From NCBI GenBank assembly GCA_902800025.1, contig CADCDA010000008.1, forward strand, positions 1-64,000: 64,000 nt of DNA, read 5' to 3'. A model generated the notes under the pieces. That model did no database searches, was not told the DNA's origin, and saw only the letters and a list, made by a program, of their open reading frames with translations. The translations under genes were made by a program, and so were the position numbers. The DNA comes from an uncultured Erysipelotrichaceae bacterium (lineage in GTDB: Bacteria; Bacillota_I; Bacilli_A; RFN20; CAG-826). Positions 1-8,601 of the stretch are shown here, one piece after another. Position 1 is the first letter of the stretch. Each line of letters starts with the position of its first letter.

Positions 1-1338
1 ATAATGTCCCGGTTTAGTATCGTTAATCATTCTAATTTGAGAATCATCCAAGCAAAGTGCACTAAACTCACGCTCGTCACCAGTAATTGGAGCAAATTTT
101 GGATTATTTTCTTTTGCTTTAACGACAACATCTTCTTTTGGAACAATGTCAATCAAAGTTGCGTTTTCAGGAACAACCCTTTCTATAATCGAGCCATACA
201 TTTTTGAACCAATCGAAGTAAATGATGCTTTATCATATTCCTCAAAATTAGAAAACAATTCATTTCCATAAATATGACTAGAAAAGTTTTTGAACAAAAT
301 ATTTTTATTAGAAATTCTAATTTTATTCTTTTCTTCACTTGTCATCTTTGAAACGTCAACATTTTGATACACAAGCACAAAGCGTGTTGGATATTTTAGA
401 ATCTTGTAGGAATCATTTATAAAAACACACAAATTTTTAGACATTAAGAAATTTTTAGTATAATGATTCTTCAAAGAAGAATATTGATTATTTGACAGTG
501 GTTCAAACATTGTTGACGCCAACATGTCAGCAGTGAGTTCTTGATTCATCATCTTAAAAACCACAATTCCCTTATCTGGTACAATCAGTACACCGATTTC
601 TCCATCGCCTTCAGGATAAGCCTTAATTGTAGCAATACCATCACCGGTATATTTCTTTCTCAGGAATGTCATTAGTCTCTTAGCGTTTGTTGAATAGCAA
701 GTTTGATCCGAGTAATTTGAAGGGATTATTTTAAAAGCACTATTTATTTCTTCGTCAGATATTTCGTCTTCGCCAATAATATCTTCGATTACTTTGGTTA
801 AATGCATGTTTAAAATAGTCTCTTCACGACCAGTATTTTTGAATTTTACCAGACTCTTAAAAAAGCCTCTTCTATCAACAATAATACCTTCGCCAAATTG
901 CTCATTGTAAACAATGTCACCTTTAACAAATTCATTGCTTTGTGATTGGTTTTCAGGTTTTTTAGGAATATATACTTTCAAGAAAGACAACATAATAGGT
1001 CTTCGTTTCTTGCCGTCGGTAGGATTATCAAAATCTACTTCGACATAGTCGTGTCCATCATCCAGTGCAACAATAGTACCCATACCAAAGGTCTTGTGTT
1101 CAACTCGACAGCCTACTTTAATCTGAGAATCATTGTCTTTTGGTTTTGAAACTGGTTTTGGTTTTTCTTCAACTTTTATAAGGACCGATGCAATCATTAT
1201 CCTTCTGCGCTTATTTTCAAAAGGTAAATCAAAGTCAACTGTTGCTGTACCGCCTTCTTTATCAACGAAAACAACAGTTCCTAAACCAAACTTATTGTGC
1301 CTAACTCTTGTACCAACCCAAAGCTCTTCAATGCTCAT
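1..1338 (-). CDS. Partial SF1 helicase-like protein with UvrD-tail repeats
   Basis: The open frame starts at ATG 1338 and runs off the left edge (446 codons visible). The N-terminus holds three copies of the small Tudor-like module found at the C-terminus of PcrA/UvrD helicases: VGTRVRHNKFGLGTVV, VGCRVEHKTFGMGTIV and KGDIVYNEQFGEGIIV. A region resembling nuclease-related (NERD) domains follows, with GDGEIGVLIVPDKGIVVFKM. Near the edge, ALCLDDSQIRMIN resembles the Q motif that precedes Walker A in UvrD-family helicases, but the ATPase core lies outside the window. The start is 4 bp after the stop of the restriction gene, so it is probably co-transcribed with the R-M genes. Helicase assignment is inference. 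The repeats are clearly visible. Confidence 0.6.
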   Translation of the reverse strand, partial: MSIEELWVGTRVRHNKFGLGTVVFVDKEGGTATVDFDLPFENKRRRIMIASVLIKVEEKPKPVSKPKDNDSQIKVGCRVEHKTFGMGTIVALDDGHDYVEVDFDNPTDGKKRRPIMLSFLKVYIPKKPENQSQSNEFVKGDIVYNEQFGEGIIVDRRGFFKSLVKFKNTGREETILNMHLTKVIEDIIGEDEISDEEINSAFKIIPSNYSDQTCYSTNAKRLMTFLRKKYTGDGIATIKAYPEGDGEIGVLIVPDKGIVVFKMMNQELTADMLASTMFEPLSNNQYSSLKNHYTKNFLMSKNLCVFINDSYKILKYPTRFVLVYQNVDVSKMTSEEKNKIRISNKNILFKNFSSHIYGNELFSNFEEYDKASFTSIGSKMYGSIIERVVPENATLIDIVPKEDVVVKAKENNPKFAPITGDEREFSALCLDDSQIRMINDTKPGHY

Positions 1339-1342
1339 TTGT

Positions 1343-2242
1343 TTACTTACCAATTAAATGTTTTAAATATTCAGCACTATCAATCAATTTATTGATTGCT
1401 CCGTCTTCCAAGTCTTTCAAATTATACAAATTGTCAAGAACATCAAATGTTTCTTCTAAATTGTGTTTAGCGGAATTCCAACCAATGCCATCTGTAAACC
1501 AGACAAATTGGAAACCAGTAATATCTTTAGATTCTTCGGTTAAGGTTTTATAACTTCTGGCTGTTTCATTAAGCTTAGAGCCCCCACCACTATAGAAATT
1601 ACATTCACAGGCAAATACAGTTCCTAATGCTCCGACAAAAACAAAATCAAATCTCTTTTCAGCTTTACCATCATTACTTAGCCTAGATAAGTCTAAATGG
1701 AATCTCTTCTCAACTTCAGAAGCATACATTTCTTTGAAGTATGTCTTACCTTTAACTAAACCAGCCTTGATGAGATAGGATTCAACTAGGTCTTCCATGA
1801 CATGACCAGTTCTATTCTTTCTTCCATTAGTGTCCATTCCAACTTCAATGCCTAAAACATAATCAACTAGGTTATTGATAATATGGTTTTGGAGCAAATC
1901 AAAGAGACCGCTATTTCTCATAAAGAGAGTATATTGGTCAACTGTATAGTTCATCTTAACAAAGTTAAAGACATAACTTCCGTCGGCGTCTTGCACTTTA
2001 ATTTCAGCTTCACGTTTTGCTAATAAAATCGGAACAACGACCAAAACATTAGGATATTGCTTAACGATAGATTTGAATTCTTCTTCGATATTTTTGGAGC
2101 CAATAAGCGAATTCAAAATATTTAATTCAACTTTGACCTTTTGAACATTTTCATAGACCTTTTCAAAATCTGTATAGTAAGTCCATGTAGCAATGCTATC
2201 TTTCATAGTGGATAGCCATTGGTTGAAATCTCTATTTGCCAT
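1343..2242 (-). CDS. dpnB: DpnII-type restriction endonuclease (GATC)
   Basis: This 299-residue protein matches the DpnII/MjaIII type II endonuclease family, which cleaves unmethylated GATC. The N-terminal part has the family pattern (IATWTYYTDF, SLIGS, VVPILLAKRE). The nuclease core is visible as KRFDFVF followed by FACECNFYSGGGSKLNE; the acidic D...ExN-Y-GGSKLNE signature is typical of this family. The ATG at 2242 has a GGAGG-type ribosome site and overlaps the end of the upstream methyltransferase by 11 bp. With the two methyltransferases it makes a complete DpnII-like set. Length and motifs look intact, so it is probably active. Confidence 0.93.
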   Translation of the reverse strand: MANRDFNQWLSTMKDSIATWTYYTDFEKVYENVQKVKVELNILNSLIGSKNIEEEFKSIVKQYPNVLVVVPILLAKREAEIKVQDADGSYVFNFVKMNYTVDQYTLFMRNSGLFDLLQNHIINNLVDYVLGIEVGMDTNGRKNRTGHVMEDLVESYLIKAGLVKGKTYFKEMYASEVEKRFHLDLSRLSNDGKAEKRFDFVFVGALGTVFACECNFYSGGGSKLNETARSYKTLTEESKDITGFQFVWFTDGIGWNSAKHNLEETFDVLDNLYNLKDLEDGAINKLIDSAEYLKHLIGK

Positions 2243-3047
2243 CGCCCTTACCTCCTAAGTAACGCTTTTTGGTTAGTTCCAAATAATCTTTATCTATTTC
2301 AATCCCTATGTATTTTCTTCCTAATTGAGCTGCAACTATTCCCGTTGTTCCAGAACCATTAAAAGGATCTAGGATTAGGTCATTTTCTTTAGAAGCAGCA
2401 GTAATTAGTCTTTCTAATAGTTTAACAGGTTTTTGTGTTGGATGCTTACCATATTTCTTTTCGCTCTTTGGAGCGGTCGAAATGTCTAGTATTTCAGGCT
2501 CTTCAAACTCCCATACATCTTTCATTTGTTTACCACCATTTTCTTCTTTCATGGCTTCATAGTTGAAATAATGCTTGCCCTTCTTCTTTAGAGTTAGCTG
2601 TTTCCTGGCCCATATAACTGTTTCGGTTGAATGAGTAAAACAACGACATGCTAGGTTTGGAGCAGGATTTGTCTTTCTCCAGATTATATTGTTAATAATG
2701 GAATAGCCTTCTAGTTCGAGAGCCACACCTATCGCATAAACAGAATGAAGAGTAGATGAAATCATTATTGTTCCATTGTCCTTAAGGACTCCTCTACATA
2801 AAGATATCCATTTGCGATGATATTTAATTCTATCCTCAATGGTTTTAGAGTAATCCCACTCGCCCTTATTGACGGATACCTGTTTTCCGTTTTGACAGCT
2901 AATGCCACCACTAGAAAGAAAATAAGGCGGATCGGCAAAAATCATGTCAACTGACTTAGGTTCTAATTTCTTCAATATACGAAAAGAATCTCCCTTGAGG
3001 AGAGCGAAATCTTTATCTTTAAAAAAGATATCTCTTTTCGTTAACAT
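2232..3047 (-). CDS. dpnA: DpnA-like adenine methyltransferase
   Basis: This 271-residue site-specific DNA methyltransferase carries motif IV DPPY (FADPPYFLSSGG) near the N-terminus and motif I FNGSGTTG near the C-terminus (DPFNGSGTTGIVAAQLGRKY). That circularly permuted order is typical of the N6-adenine class to which the second DpnII-system methylase belongs. In DpnII systems this enzyme also methylates single-stranded DNA, which protects incoming transformed DNA; this is family knowledge, not visible here. It lies 1 bp after dpnM and overlaps dpnB by 11 bp, so the three genes form one operon. KHPTQKP before motif I is the usual hinge of this group. Confidence 0.92.
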   Translation of the reverse strand: MLTKRDIFFKDKDFALLKGDSFRILKKLEPKSVDMIFADPPYFLSSGGISCQNGKQVSVNKGEWDYSKTIEDRIKYHRKWISLCRGVLKDNGTIMISSTLHSVYAIGVALELEGYSIINNIIWRKTNPAPNLACRCFTHSTETVIWARKQLTLKKKGKHYFNYEAMKEENGGKQMKDVWEFEEPEILDISTAPKSEKKYGKHPTQKPVKLLERLITAASKENDLILDPFNGSGTTGIVAAQLGRKYIGIEIDKDYLELTKKRYLGGKGDGK

Positions 3048-3048
3048 A

Positions 3049-3882
3049 CTAATAATTGGTAATAATCACTTCTTCAACTTTTCCACGTCCATCGCCTTTA
3101 GAATTAATACTTCTTCTAGCATTGATAACGTGTATGTTGAAATCTTTATAGAGTTCTTGAACGCATTCAGTGTTGGCGTTACTAGCCATAACAAAGACTC
3201 CTCTATCAGAAAGTTCTTTAAAAACATCTCTTAGTCTGGCTTGCTCTTTTTTATCAAATCCACCAGTTGTATAAGAGGTGAATGATTGTTCTCCAACCAC
3301 ATCATATGGTGGGTCAAAATAAACAAAGTCACCGGCCTTAGCAGTTTTAACAGCTTCAGCAAAATCTTTATTTAAAATAACAGGTTTTCTCTTATGGAAG
3401 TACTTGTGTAAGGCTTGAATATTTTCTTCATCAAAGCACTTAATCTTTTCATATTTACCAGAAGGAACATTAAATTGCCCTTTTCCATTAACACGATATA
3501 AACCATTAAAACACGCTTTATTTAAATAAACGCATCTAGCAGCTTTCACATACATTGGAAGTTTTGCATAGGCGGTTTTCTTTTTGTCCATATCACGAAC
3601 TTGATAATAGTACTCTTCAGAGTGATTAACTTCGTGCTCTTTACAAACTTCATAGAATTTCTTGAAGAGTCTCTTGCTTCTTAAACATTTATACACATAG
3701 ATAAGTTCTTTGTTTGAGTCATTAATTGTTGCGTGAATTGGAGCAAGTTCTAGAAGAAGGGCGCCACCACCAACGAATGGTTCATAGTAATGTTTAAATT
3801 TCTTAGGCTTGTGCTCTAAAAGATGATTCATAATCTGACGTTTCCCGCCGGCCCATTTAACAAAAGGTGTTGCTTTGCTCAT
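3049..3882 (-). CDS. dpnM: Dam/DpnM-type GATC adenine methyltransferase
   Basis: This 277-residue D12-class N6-adenine methyltransferase has the N-terminal TPFVKWAGGKRQ, the SAM-binding YYEPFVGGGAL and the catalytic DPPYD (VYFDPPYD) in the order usual for Dam and M.DpnII. It modifies the A of GATC. The ATG at 3882 is preceded by AGGAG at good spacing. It is the first gene of the leftward dpnM-dpnA-dpnB operon; the partial helicase-like gene follows. No promoter was assigned with confidence in the upstream 300 bp. Nothing suggests truncation. Confidence 0.95.
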   Translation of the reverse strand: MSKATPFVKWAGGKRQIMNHLLEHKPKKFKHYYEPFVGGGALLLELAPIHATINDSNKELIYVYKCLRSKRLFKKFYEVCKEHEVNHSEEYYYQVRDMDKKKTAYAKLPMYVKAARCVYLNKACFNGLYRVNGKGQFNVPSGKYEKIKCFDEENIQALHKYFHKRKPVILNKDFAEAVKTAKAGDFVYFDPPYDVVGEQSFTSYTTGGFDKKEQARLRDVFKELSDRGVFVMASNANTECVQELYKDFNIHVINARRSINSKGDGRGKVEEVIITNY

Positions 3883-4210
3883 AATGACTCCTTTTTAAGA
3901 ACTATTGATCTTAAAAGAACTATATCATAATTACCTGGTGCTATCCATTAAAACTTATGAAGAATTATTTTTTTCAGAATCGATTTTGGTTTTTGAAAAA
4001 ATTGGCCTCGCGTATTTTTGAGGTAGGCCCACCGGTACTCTCAAATACTTTGTATTTGCAGACCGGGGGGGGAGTCATTTTGCTAGAGAACAAGGAACAA
4101 AAAGAACAAGATTTTCTATAAAGTTCTAAAACGTGCTTTTAATTATCTCTACTGAATTAATTTACGATTTTCGAACAGTTATATATTTCTTGTTCCGCTT
4201 GTTCCTGTTC
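3883..4210. other. Intergenic stretch with hairpins and GC-rich cos-like block
   Basis: No gene is seen in these 328 bp. Between about 4007 and 4076 the base composition changes sharply. The stretch holds GGCCTCGCG, CCTC...GAGG, GGCCCACCGGTAC, a perfect 7-bp hairpin (CAAATAC-TTT-GTATTTG), and then ACC followed by a run of eight G. This GC-rich island in an AT-rich genome beside phage-type replication and small-terminase genes could be a packaging (cos-like) site or an element boundary. That reading is inference. The 3' side toward 4210 is plain AT-rich sequence. Confidence 0.4.
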
Positions 4211-6568
4211 CTACTTTTTACGAATGAAGTATCGCTGTTTAGAATAAGGACCCATGACCTTAGTTTTACCAGATTTAACCCAGCCTGGTATCTGCGCCAT
4301 TATCATAGATATCGCGTTAGATTCTTTATTGTTGAAGTCGGCCTTGTCTTTATTGAAACACTCCACCCAAATCTCTATTGGACTAATCTCTTCACGTCGA
4401 TAGATGGCTGGACCAAATGTCACCTGAGGGTAATAGTTAGAATCAAACTCTTTATTAAAGTAGTATTGCCTATCCGCAATGGAACATTCATCCCAGTTAT
4501 CAGGAAGAAGCTCATCCAGATACTTCTCCACTATGCCAGTCCTATCGTCATGCTCCATAGCATTGTTTTGATAATCTGCCGCTATTTCTAAGAACTTCTC
4601 ATCAAGGAATAATGGTTCACCACTTACATAGTAATGTCTAGCTTCTGCCCATAATTGATCTTTGAATGTCTTATCGAACCTGAAATTAGGAATTGTGTTG
4701 GTTGAGTTAATCTTAATAACCCAGAATCTTCGGTTGCCAGTTAAGTCGCGAAGATAGCCTTGCTCCCCATTGACTGTAGCAAAGATAACGCACTTTCTTG
4801 GATGTCTTTCTACATGGTGACCATAAGAGGCACGGTACTTATCATCGGTTGAGGAAATAAAACCTTTCACTTTTTCGATGTCCGCTTTCTTCATGCCAGC
4901 GAGTTCTTGAATTTCAACAATCCAAAATCCCTGTAACTTTTCTCCTGCTTTCTTGTTGTCATCCATATCGGATAGTTGAAGCGAGTCTGAGAAGTATTCT
5001 GGGTCCACTAGCGATTTAATAATTGTGGACTTACCAACACCTTGTTTGCCATCTAAGACAATTATATTGTCAAATTTGATTCCTGGTTCATAGATGCGTG
5101 CTACTGCAGCGGCAAACCACTTTCTAGTTACCTCACGAGTGTAGTCGTTATCATCTGCATCAAGATATTTAATAAAGATGTTCTCTAATCGCTTAATGCC
5201 ATCCCACTTAGGTAAGCTATCTAAATATTCTTTAACGGGGTTGAACGCTCTATCTTCAGTTACCTTAGCAAAGGCGTTTTCAAAGTTCCTATCACTAAAG
5301 TCGCAATAATGACTGGCAACATAGATCTTAAGTTTAGATGTATCCGCATCTCTCCAAAACCTAGTAGATGTTGGCCTAAGCCATGGCACCTCTCCTCTTA
5401 CTTCAGCGGTATCAGCGAGGATATTAAATGCGATGCCTTTAAGCTTTTCATCATTTTCTAAGATGATAACAAGATTAGCAACTGTATTAGCGATATCGCC
5501 ATCATCATTTGTCGCAAGCTTCTTAGTCCAACTAAAATCAATTTCTTCATTACCAAAGTCTTCCTTAATCGATTTAATGTTTTCTTCAGCGATTAGATTC
5601 TTGACCTTTTCATCGTTTCTAGCGAAGTCCACCATCTTTTTAAAGGAAGGCTTATCATCGCCAAATAGATGAATTCGGACAAGATTAAAGGCGCTTAGAG
5701 TTTGCCCCACCGCTGGGTCATTAGCGTGATGAGAATAAAACAATTTATCATCATAATTAATCGCACCAGCAACACTACTTGAAGGAATATATTTATAGCG
5801 GTTACCACCAGCTTCTTCATAGATATCATTTAAGAAAACATCAATAGCTTCACTAATTGAATAGGCTCTATTGAAGACACCCACTATGCCATCCTTAGTT
5901 AATGGGTCAGCTTGTTTTCTTCCTGGTTTACCACTACTCACATGAGTCTCTTTTGCTTTTTTAGGAAGCGAAGTTAAATCATTCCAATTTGGGTATTTTG
6001 CTAAAAAAGAGTCAGGATTTAATAGGTTTTTCTCAACTTTTCGATAAATGTAATTACCATCGCTTGGTGTTGAAGGCCAGTACATTAATTGATTAGTTGT
6101 GAAGCTAACAGGATCTACTTGTTCGATACCTATTTCATCAGCAAGCAACCTAGATATTGCGACATATTCATCGCCTTCTACATCTCTGCTTAAAGGGATA
6201 ATTATTCTAAATCTAGGTGAGTCATCTCTATGCCCATGCGTGGAATAAAGGCAACTTGTGTATTGAAAGTTATCTTCATACCATTTTAAGAAGTTGGGAG
6301 TGGCATCATCCAAATCTAAAGTGACTAAGCTTCTATACTCCACATTGTTTTTAAGCCTTTGAGGAGTCTTAAGTTTGCCACCCACAAAACCACCATGATC
6401 TTTGGCTTCTTGTTTAGCATCTTTAACAAAGTGTTTATATTCCTCTACTGTTTCAGAGGTTCTAATTGTTTCACTTAATTTTTGGGAGAGTTGTTCCCAA
6501 GTGATTCTGGTATTCTTCCAGGTTTTGCTATTGGCCCTTTGTCCAACAGCGATTATAAAATCTCTCAT
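4211..6568 (-). CDS. VapE-type primase-helicase of a mobile element
   Basis: This 785-residue replication protein has two parts. The N-terminal part resembles primase-polymerase domains (LVTLDLDDA, then DSPRFRIIIPL and TTNQLMYWPSTP). The C-terminal part is a VapE/VirE ATPase with Walker A GKQGVGKST near residue 508, followed by FWIVEIQELAGMKKADIEKVK, DKYRASYGHH and a TGNRRFW motif. In phages and phage-inducible islands such proteins prime and unwind the element's own replication. The gene ends next to the GC-rich block and begins 5 bp after the small-terminase-like gene, so the two are translationally close. It looks full length. Confidence 0.88.
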   Translation of the reverse strand: MRDFIIAVGQRANSKTWKNTRITWEQLSQKLSETIRTSETVEEYKHFVKDAKQEAKDHGGFVGGKLKTPQRLKNNVEYRSLVTLDLDDATPNFLKWYEDNFQYTSCLYSTHGHRDDSPRFRIIIPLSRDVEGDEYVAISRLLADEIGIEQVDPVSFTTNQLMYWPSTPSDGNYIYRKVEKNLLNPDSFLAKYPNWNDLTSLPKKAKETHVSSGKPGRKQADPLTKDGIVGVFNRAYSISEAIDVFLNDIYEEAGGNRYKYIPSSSVAGAINYDDKLFYSHHANDPAVGQTLSAFNLVRIHLFGDDKPSFKKMVDFARNDEKVKNLIAEENIKSIKEDFGNEEIDFSWTKKLATNDDGDIANTVANLVIILENDEKLKGIAFNILADTAEVRGEVPWLRPTSTRFWRDADTSKLKIYVASHYCDFSDRNFENAFAKVTEDRAFNPVKEYLDSLPKWDGIKRLENIFIKYLDADDNDYTREVTRKWFAAAVARIYEPGIKFDNIIVLDGKQGVGKSTIIKSLVDPEYFSDSLQLSDMDDNKKAGEKLQGFWIVEIQELAGMKKADIEKVKGFISSTDDKYRASYGHHVERHPRKCVIFATVNGEQGYLRDLTGNRRFWVIKINSTNTIPNFRFDKTFKDQLWAEARHYYVSGEPLFLDEKFLEIAADYQNNAMEHDDRTGIVEKYLDELLPDNWDECSIADRQYYFNKEFDSNYYPQVTFGPAIYRREEISPIEIWVECFNKDKADFNNKESNAISMIMAQIPGWVKSGKTKVMGPYSKQRYFIRKK

Positions 6569-6573
6569 AGGAA

Positions 6574-7068
6574 TTAATCCTCCTTATCATCGTCTGCACC
6601 AATTGGAGTAGCATTAGCCCACTCCTCTGGTTCATTCTTTTTATCCATATATTCATACATGTATTTCTTAGGGTCGAAGTCTTTACCGAATTTCATCACG
6701 AGGATATATTTAATAGCTTCAAAATCAGGTGGATAGTATTTCTCATCCTCGGTGACTTTAGTTTCAGTACCACCAATAGGATTCTTTCTCATCGCTTTTG
6801 AAGTTGTCTTTTCTTTATATCCCACCGCTTTTCTTTTAAGAGCGGAGAATAGATCATTTAGTAATAAAGCTTCGCCTTCAGAAATAGCTTGTTGTATTTC
6901 AGGATGTTTATTTTTAAGTTGTGTAAATGTCTGCTCAGTTATACCTAAGTCGCGACACATCTCTTTTTGCGTGTAGAAAGTAGCTGAAGCCGCTTTGACA
7001 TAATCAAGCTTAGACTTTAGCACACCTGTCTTTTCCCACATTTGATATGTATCGAGTTTCTTAGCCAT
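6574..7068 (-). CDS. Small-terminase-like HTH protein
   Basis: This 164-residue protein has an N-terminal helix-turn-helix (YTQKEMCRDLGITEQTFTQLKN). The central region, LKRKAVGYKEKT followed by a YYPPDFEAIKYIL segment, resembles the conserved core of phBC6A51-type small terminase subunits (RAxGYxYEE... PPDxxAxxxxL). Small terminases recognise packaging sites; satellites often carry their own copy to redirect helper-phage packaging. No large terminase or capsid gene is present here, which fits a satellite. GGAGG lies just before ATG 7068 but is inside a hairpin. A phage transcription regulator is the main alternative. Confidence 0.6.
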   Translation of the reverse strand: MAKKLDTYQMWEKTGVLKSKLDYVKAASATFYTQKEMCRDLGITEQTFTQLKNKHPEIQQAISEGEALLLNDLFSALKRKAVGYKEKTTSKAMRKNPIGGTETKVTEDEKYYPPDFEAIKYILVMKFGKDFDPKKYMYEYMDKKNEPEEWANATPIGADDDKED

Positions 7069-7070
7069 AG

Positions 7071-7095
7071 CACCTCCACAAATAGAGAGAGGTGC
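7071..7095 (-). promoter_or_regulatory. Hairpin sequestering the ribosome site of the small-terminase-like gene
   Basis: GCACCTC (7089-7095 on the opposite strand) pairs perfectly over 7 bp with GAGGTGC (7071-7077). The GAGG of the Shine-Dalgarno sequence for ATG 7068 is inside the stem. This would restrain translation unless opened. The pairing is seen directly; regulation is inferred. Confidence 0.5.
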
Positions 7096-7139
7096 CTTAA
7101 TGGCAAAGTGGTTAAATATTTTAAAGCACCACTCTCCAA

Positions 7140-7161
7140 ATTAGATGATAAATCATCTAAT
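7140..7161. repeat. Perfect 10-bp inverted repeat
   Basis: ATTAGATGAT and ATCATCTAAT are perfect reverse complements separated by AA. No T-run follows on either strand, so an operator or RNA structure in the leader of the small-terminase-like gene is more likely than a terminator. Confidence 0.5.
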
Positions 7162-7189
7162 CTAGTTTTGAATAGGTGAAGGCAGTATG

Positions 7190-7468
7190 CTATTTATCTG
7201 GCGTGATAAATTCCACAAGCACTGGAGCACAATGTTTGAACCAGTTAATAGAGAGGACAGGCATGCTTTTGACATACTTGTGAAGGAAATAACTTGTAGC
7301 ACATCCATCGTGTGGACATTCCCTCTTTATGTATTCCGCAAAAGATATGAGAGCAGATCTAATATATAACTCTATCTCGGTTGTGCTTGATGTCACTTCT
7401 CCATATTTTTCTTTGTAGAATTTTCTCGCCAACTCTAAAGCATCTGTTGGTCTAACTAACATAATCAC
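7190..7468 (-). CDS. Small hypothetical protein of the element
   Basis: I do not recognise this 92-residue protein. It is mostly helical and soluble, with a CPHDGCATSYF segment whose two cysteines and histidines could bind metal. The frame starts at GTG 7468, overlapping the TGA of the upstream gene as GTGA, or at ATG 7462; a GGAGG lies upstream of both. The overlap with the neighbour and the shared direction suggest a real gene in the same operon. It sits between the small-terminase-like gene and the regulator region, a place where satellites carry small accessory genes. Confidence 0.6.
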   Translation of the reverse strand: MIMLVRPTDALELARKFYKEKYGEVTSSTTEIELYIRSALISFAEYIKRECPHDGCATSYFLHKYVKSMPVLSINWFKHCAPVLVEFITPDK

Positions 7469-7908
7469 TCATCCTCCTCATCAGACTTGAAACCTGTGTA
7501 GTCGTAATCGAAAATGACAGCGGATAAGAACTTGACCTCTCTATAGATATCAGTGTTTTTAAAAATTCCATCAAAGATATCGTCCGAGTGAGCATGACAG
7601 AACATCATAAATTTCATGCAACCCCAAAAGTACCAGCATAAAACATCTGGTTTTTTGCTTTGATTCTTAAGGACAAAATCAATCACATCAATTTTAAGAG
7701 GCATTATCACCTTCTTCTCTTCAAGATATTCGCCAAAGGCGAGTAATCCTTTTTTGATAGATTTGTTGCATAAAGAATCTTCGCTTTCTTCGGGGTCAGT
7801 TGCATGTTTTGCAAAGATTGTGGCTAAGTTTTTGTAAGGCAACGGTTCGCCTTTTTTTAATAACGCCTTTAGCCTTTTAACGTTATTCTTATTAATTTTA
7901 GTTTTCAT
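7465..7908 (-). CDS. Hypothetical protein of the element
   Basis: This 147-residue soluble protein has no family I recognise. It begins with a basic segment (KTKINKNNVKRLKALLKK) and ends acidic (KSDEEDE). No membrane segment or signal peptide is seen. The 4-bp overlap with the downstream 92-residue gene indicates translational coupling. Both lie between the XRE regulator and the small-terminase-like gene on the same strand, so they are probably expressed together as early genes of the element. Confidence 0.6.
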   Translation of the reverse strand: MKTKINKNNVKRLKALLKKGEPLPYKNLATIFAKHATDPEESEDSLCNKSIKKGLLAFGEYLEEKKVIMPLKIDVIDFVLKNQSKKPDVLCWYFWGCMKFMMFCHAHSDDIFDGIFKNTDIYREVKFLSAVIFDYDYTGFKSDEEDE

Positions 7909-8036
7909 ATTATTCCTCGTGCGGGATTGCCGCTTAATGAGAGCGAGCTCTATTAATTAAGAAGAACAATAAGAACGTCTCCACCTTAGCAAACAAAGAG
8001 TCCATCATTCTAGATAACCAATAGAGCGTAGCTCTA

Positions 8037-8291
8037 CTAGTCGTCATCACTATCCATCTTTAAGGATGCTTGATATTTTTCTTCCTCTTCCCAGATGACC
8101 TGAACAGGAATATTAAGAGCATATGCAAGCGAAACAATTGTTTTAAATTGAATTGCTTCACCAATAGCACCGTTCTCAATGCGATTGTAATGTTGGTGCG
8201 ATACTCCCATCTCAAGAGCAACGCGATACTGAGAAAATCCGAGCTTTTGTCTCGCATTAACTAAGTACATACGAATCGGATAATACTTCAT
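8037..8291 (-). CDS. XRE-family HTH regulator
   Basis: This 84-residue protein is a stand-alone helix-turn-helix of the XRE/Cro type. The segment ARQKLGFSQYRVALEMGVSHQHYNRIENG is the typical HTH, and IVSLAYALNIPVQVIW closes the five-helix domain. ATG 8291 has AAGGAG at proper spacing. It diverges from the larger repressor-like gene at 8602 across an operator-rich 310 bp, the classic layout of a phage or satellite switch. Its stop codon is inside a TAGAGC-GTA-GCTCTA hairpin (8022-8036). It is probably a Cro- or excisionase-like regulator. Confidence 0.8.
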   Translation of the reverse strand: MKYYPIRMYLVNARQKLGFSQYRVALEMGVSHQHYNRIENGAIGEAIQFKTIVSLAYALNIPVQVIWEEEEKYQASLKMDSDDD

Positions 8292-8601
8292 CTCGCTTCA
8301 CTCCTTTCTGGGATCTACCCAACATTTTTTAAACAGCATGAGCTCCTGCTGTCACCATTATTTTTATATAAGGAAAATTGCGTGTAAAACTATTTTTTGT
8401 GGTAAAAATTTAGCTCATTTTTTGTGGCGGTTTTTGTGGATATTTTAGGGGGTTATTATTTATCTTATTTATTTATAAATAAAGAAAAACACACCTTAAT
8501 TTAGGTATGCAAATTTTCTCATTTTTGTGGAGACACATTTTTTAGACTTTTGTGCACATTTATTTATTTTTTGTGTAAATTATTAAATAGGAGACGCACG
8601 T
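8292..8601. promoter_or_regulatory. Divergent regulatory region with repeated TTTTTGTGG boxes
   Basis: This 310-bp region between two divergent XRE-type genes has no ORF of note. It holds repeated plus-strand boxes: TTTTTTGTGG at 8393-8402 and 8418-8427, TTTTTGTGG at 8431-8439 and 8522-8530, TTTTGTGC at 8548-8555 (within palindrome TGTGCACA) and TTTTTTGTGT at 8567-8576. These look like operators for one or both regulators. An AT-only palindrome lies near 8467-8480. Confidence 0.5.

Noticed and set aside
4133-4591. Open frame on the plus strand near the VapE gene end
   Set aside because: It lies mostly antisense to the well-supported VapE gene and its protein has no sensible motif; it is a shadow.
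8467-8480. AT palindrome TTATTTATAAATAA as an origin or terminator
   Set aside because: AT-only palindromes are common at this base composition, and no T-run, iteron set or DnaA box accompanies it.
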